This document shows, piece by piece, positions 9,996-12,890 of a DNA stretch of 12,890 nt. This DNA is from Alectoria sarmentosa (Eukaryota; Ascomycota; Lecanoromycetes; Lecanorales; Parmeliaceae), in assembly GCA_009733775.1 (NCBI GenBank), contig WOGZ01000598.1:1-12890 (forward strand), in the 5' to 3' direction. How positions within the stretch are numbered: position 1 is the stretch's first letter; each line of letters begins with the position of its first letter. Below the pieces are notes generated by a model. It was given only the letters and a program-made list of their open reading frames with translations. It had not been told where the DNA came from and did not search any database. Position numbers and translations under genes: made by a program.

Positions 9996-10334
9996 CTGCT
10001 TATATTAAACGTACACAATTAAAAAAAATCTTATTTTCATTATTCAATAAAGATAATACGATCTAATTTTCGAAAAATTATAAATAAATAAAGATAATAT
10101 CGTTTTTACTATATTAAAAAATAAAATATTATTTATTTTTAAACGATATAAATATGATAATAATAAAATATCGTTATTAGAGAATTTTTTATTTCTATTA
10201 ATTATTTCATTTGTTATTAATATACGTTTTTTCAAATTTATTGTTGAAAATGAATCGAACGAAGATAATTTCGATATTAAGTTTTTAAAAAACGCTTTAA
10301 ATAAGAAAAGATCAACATCAATCTTTAAAATATT

Positions 10335-10348
10335 AAAAAAAAAAAAAA
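10335..10348 (+). repeat. A14 homopolymer
   Basis: This is the longest single-base run I see in the window; other A or T runs reach about 9. It follows a patch with several non-CpG C and G at about 10305-10325. A retroposed tail is possible, but no retroposon body can be read upstream. Confidence 0.55.
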
Positions 10349-12634
10349 ATTTAATTTTAATTTCATCGATATTATTAAAATTAATATATTAATTTATTAT
10401 AATTTTATTCGAAATAAAGAGAATAAGTTTTTTTTAACGATAAATAAAATTTACGATAATATTAATAAATCTTTTAATATAAAATCGTAAATATAAAAAA
10501 ACAATTATTTATTAGTTAATAAATTATGTTCGTATAAATTTAAACGAAAGTATAAAAATTGTTATAAATTATATATTTTCAAGATTATTTAAGTTAATAA
10601 TATTAAGATTTTCATTTATAAAGAAATGTTTAATAATTTTTTTAAAAAATATTATAATTATGTAAATGTTTTCGATAAGTTAAAAACGAATATATTATTT
10701 TTATATTATTTTTATAATTATAAATTGAAATTCGTTAAAAAAGTAAATAAAAACGCATTATTTATAAATCGAATATATTCGTTATTAATGTCATAAATTC
10801 AAATTTATTATACTTTATTATTATCGATTAAGATTAGTTTTACGACTTAATTTTATATTAGCGTATTAAATCGTGACTTAATTTTTTACTTTTACATATA
10901 TGCATTTATGCTTAAAAACTTCATAATTAAAATTTCATTTAAATCACGTTTAAACACTATAATTTCAATTTTACGAATAATCTTTAACAATTAAATTATA
11001 AATTCGAATAAGTTAAAAAGTATTTAAACGAGTATTTAAAAAAAAAATTAGCGTATTTGATTATATTTCTTTTATTTCGTTTGTTTTATTTATTGAAATA
11101 TTAAATAAAGATTTTCGATTTTATGTGAATTATTAAAAATTAAACGTTATTATTAAGAAAAATCGATATTTTATTTCGTTAATAAATAAGATTTTAACTA
11201 AAATATAAAAATATAAATTTTTTATACGATTAAACATTATCGTTATTTTTAATAAATTTAAAATGCATTTAAATAATAATTTTTTTATTATATTTATTAT
11301 TTTCTTTAAAATTTATAAATATTAAATGTTTTTATTTAAATTAATAAACGAATTTATTATTTATTAATAATATATAAATGATTTTTTTTGAATATTTTAA
11401 TAATTTTTATTAAGCATATTTAAATAATATTTTCATTTATAATAAAACTAAAAAAGAGCACGTTTAATATATTCGATTAATTTTTTAAAAGTTACGCGAA
11501 ATCGATTTATAAATAAATATCTTTAAATGTAAATTTTATATTTAAGAAATTAAACTTTTAAATTTATTAATATTTATTAATTAATTATAAATAAATTCGA
11601 TTAAGATATAAATCGTCGTTAATTAAATAAAGTTTATAAATTTAAAGAAAGTATATATTAAAGCGAAAACTTTATAGTAAAAATATAATATATTTAATAA
11701 AATTAAATAAAACGTATTAATTATAAAGCGCGATATCTTCGATTTTTTTAACTTATAATTTAATAATAGTCGAATTATTTTCATAATATAAATCTTTATC
11801 GAATTTTATAACTTTTATAAAAGATTTATAAAAGACTTTTCGAAAATAATCAAATCGATGATTCGTTTGATAAAAAAATGTTATTTTCGAATAATAATTC
11901 GTTTGTTAAAAAGTTTTATTTAATTAAAAATTAACGTTATATAAGTTTTTATTTTGCGACATTTCGATAAATTTAAAGAAATAATTTTAAAAACGAATTT
12001 TTTTAATTATATTAATAAAAGAATATTATTATAATATAATAATAAAAGCATATCATATTTAATAACTTTTTATATTAAGAATCTAATTTCGATCGAGTGT
12101 AATTATTAAATTTATGATTAAAAATTATTTATTATTATACGATATTTAAAACATTAGCGATTTAAATTAAAATATATTAATATTTTAATTAAGATATTCA
12201 CGAATTATAAAGATTTTATATATTTTATTAAAGTACGTAATTTAAATCGTCATTAAATTAAATATTTAAATAAGTTATTTAAATATAATATTAAAATTAT
12301 TTATTGTTCGAAATTATAAAATCTTAAAATCGATGTTTTTATTTAAATAATTAAATACAAGTTTATCGATTTTAAGAATAAACGTTTGAGATAATAATAT
12401 TGAATTAATCTTATATTAAATTAATTAAATTTAGATAATATCGAATTCGACGTTAATGTTATCGATTATTATTTTTATTATAAAGTATTTAAAACGAATA
12501 AAATCGATAATAAATATAACGAAATACGCGAGATAATTATTAATAATAAAGAAAAATTAATAAATATTATATTTAATAAATGCGTTATCACAAACGAAGT
12601 TTTTAATTATAAAAATCGCTTATAAATATTTGAG

Positions 12635-12712
12635 TTTATATATACGATTATTATTTAAAAAACGCACGATTAACTTATATATAATTATTTTAAAATCGTT
12701 CGTATATATAAA
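12635..12712. repeat. Inverted repeat, 13-base arms, 52-base spacer
   Basis: TTTATATATACGA at 12635-12647 is the exact reverse complement of 12700-12712. Each arm holds one CpG. The arms are AT-rich, so chance is possible. There is no gene beside it for which it could act as a terminator. Confidence 0.45.
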
Positions 12713-12890
12713 TTATTTAAATGTAAATATTATTAAAAAAATATAAGATATATAATCGTTATATAAATTAATAATTATTATATTTACAAAAAAATTAAAG
12801 CTTTTAAATATCGTAAATATAATTTATTATAATTACTTTCAATTTTATAAAAACGTTAATAAAACATTTTTATAAACTTTATCGTCGATT

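Larger units (their letters stand above)
1..12890. other. Gene-free, AT-rich, CpG-retaining block (probable hypermutated heterochromatin)
   Basis: The whole window reads as one AT-rich non-coding block. No frame on either strand gives a protein with a recognisable domain, and stop codons TAA and TGA are dense everywhere. Most surviving C and G sit in CpG: in 3841-4020 I count 13 C, 12 G and 9 CpG. CC and GG are rare. Known biology that fits is RIP in ascomycete fungi, which turns C to T in duplicated DNA on both strands and leaves long AT-rich gene-poor blocks. The CpG sparing is stronger than in textbook RIP, where CpA is preferred. Hymenopteran intergenic DNA is the main alternative because it is AT-rich with excess CpG. 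The block nature is seen directly; the RIP reading and the host are inference. Confidence 0.75.
8697..12890. other. Gene-free AT-rich DNA to the right end
   Basis: No gene is supported over 4.2 kb. The 63-codon minus-strand frame at 10044-10235 opens with TTG, is Ile/Leu/Asn/Lys-rich and shows no motif. Contents worth naming are the heptad array at 9975-9995, an A14 run at 10335-10348, a short inverted repeat at 12635-12712, and an 11-base AT tandem pair around 11816-11837. There is no rise in G+C towards 12890, so the right edge of the block lies outside the window. Confidence 0.55.

Noticed and set aside
10044..10235. 63-codon minus-strand frame
   Set aside because: Opens at TTG, is rich in Lys, Ile and Asn, and has no motif. 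It is treated as a chance frame.
11861..11940. Possible 36-base tandem pair starting with ATTCGTTTG
   Set aside because: After the first nine bases the two units need gaps and several mismatches to align, so it is not convincing by eye.
1..12890. Organelle or reduced bacterial genome origin
   Set aside because: 12.9 kb with no tRNA, rRNA or coding gene does not fit a mitochondrion, plastid or reduced symbiont, which are gene-dense or show GC clusters or tRNA genes within such a length.

Overview
The window is a 12.9 kb block of extremely AT-rich DNA in which I find no credible gene. There is no protein-coding gene, tRNA, rRNA, CRISPR array or intact mobile element. The longest open frames are 114, 70 and 63 codons, all on the minus strand. 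All three are Leu/Ile/Asn/Lys-rich, have no recognisable motif, and two open only at TTG. They look like chance frames in AT-rich DNA.

The base composition carries the information. C and G survive mostly as CpG. In a hand count of 3841-4020 I find 13 C, 12 G and 9 CpG, about ten times the number expected from base content. CTA and TAG are almost missing: 3 in 3001-5040, against roughly 50 expected from composition. One diverged direct repeat (6754-6914 and 8536-8696, 161 bp, no gaps) differs at 21 sites, of which 20 are C/T or G/A transitions. All ten non-CpG C positions on the + strand of the two copies are variable, while four of five CpG sites are conserved. This is the pattern left by cytosine-to-thymine hypermutation of duplicated DNA, as in fungal repeat-induced point mutation (RIP), here hitting CpA and CpT and sparing CpG.

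The best guess for the source is a nuclear AT-rich, heterochromatin-like block (RIPped transposon graveyard, subtelomere or pericentromere) of a filamentous ascomycete. The main alternative is an AT-rich, CpG-retaining region of an insect, especially Hymenoptera, whose genomes are known for CpG excess. An organelle genome is unlikely because 12.9 kb contains no gene.

Layout: 1-60 is much less AT-rich (23/60 G+C) and looks like the edge of the block. Positions 61-1680 are transitional. Positions 1681-2100 show a strong excess of C over G. Positions 2101-2900 are mixed, with a few CpG-containing short repeats. From about 2900 to the end the DNA is uniformly decayed, with short AT tandem repeats, one A14 run and the transition-only repeat pair. 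No genes act together here; the point of interest is the mutation process.
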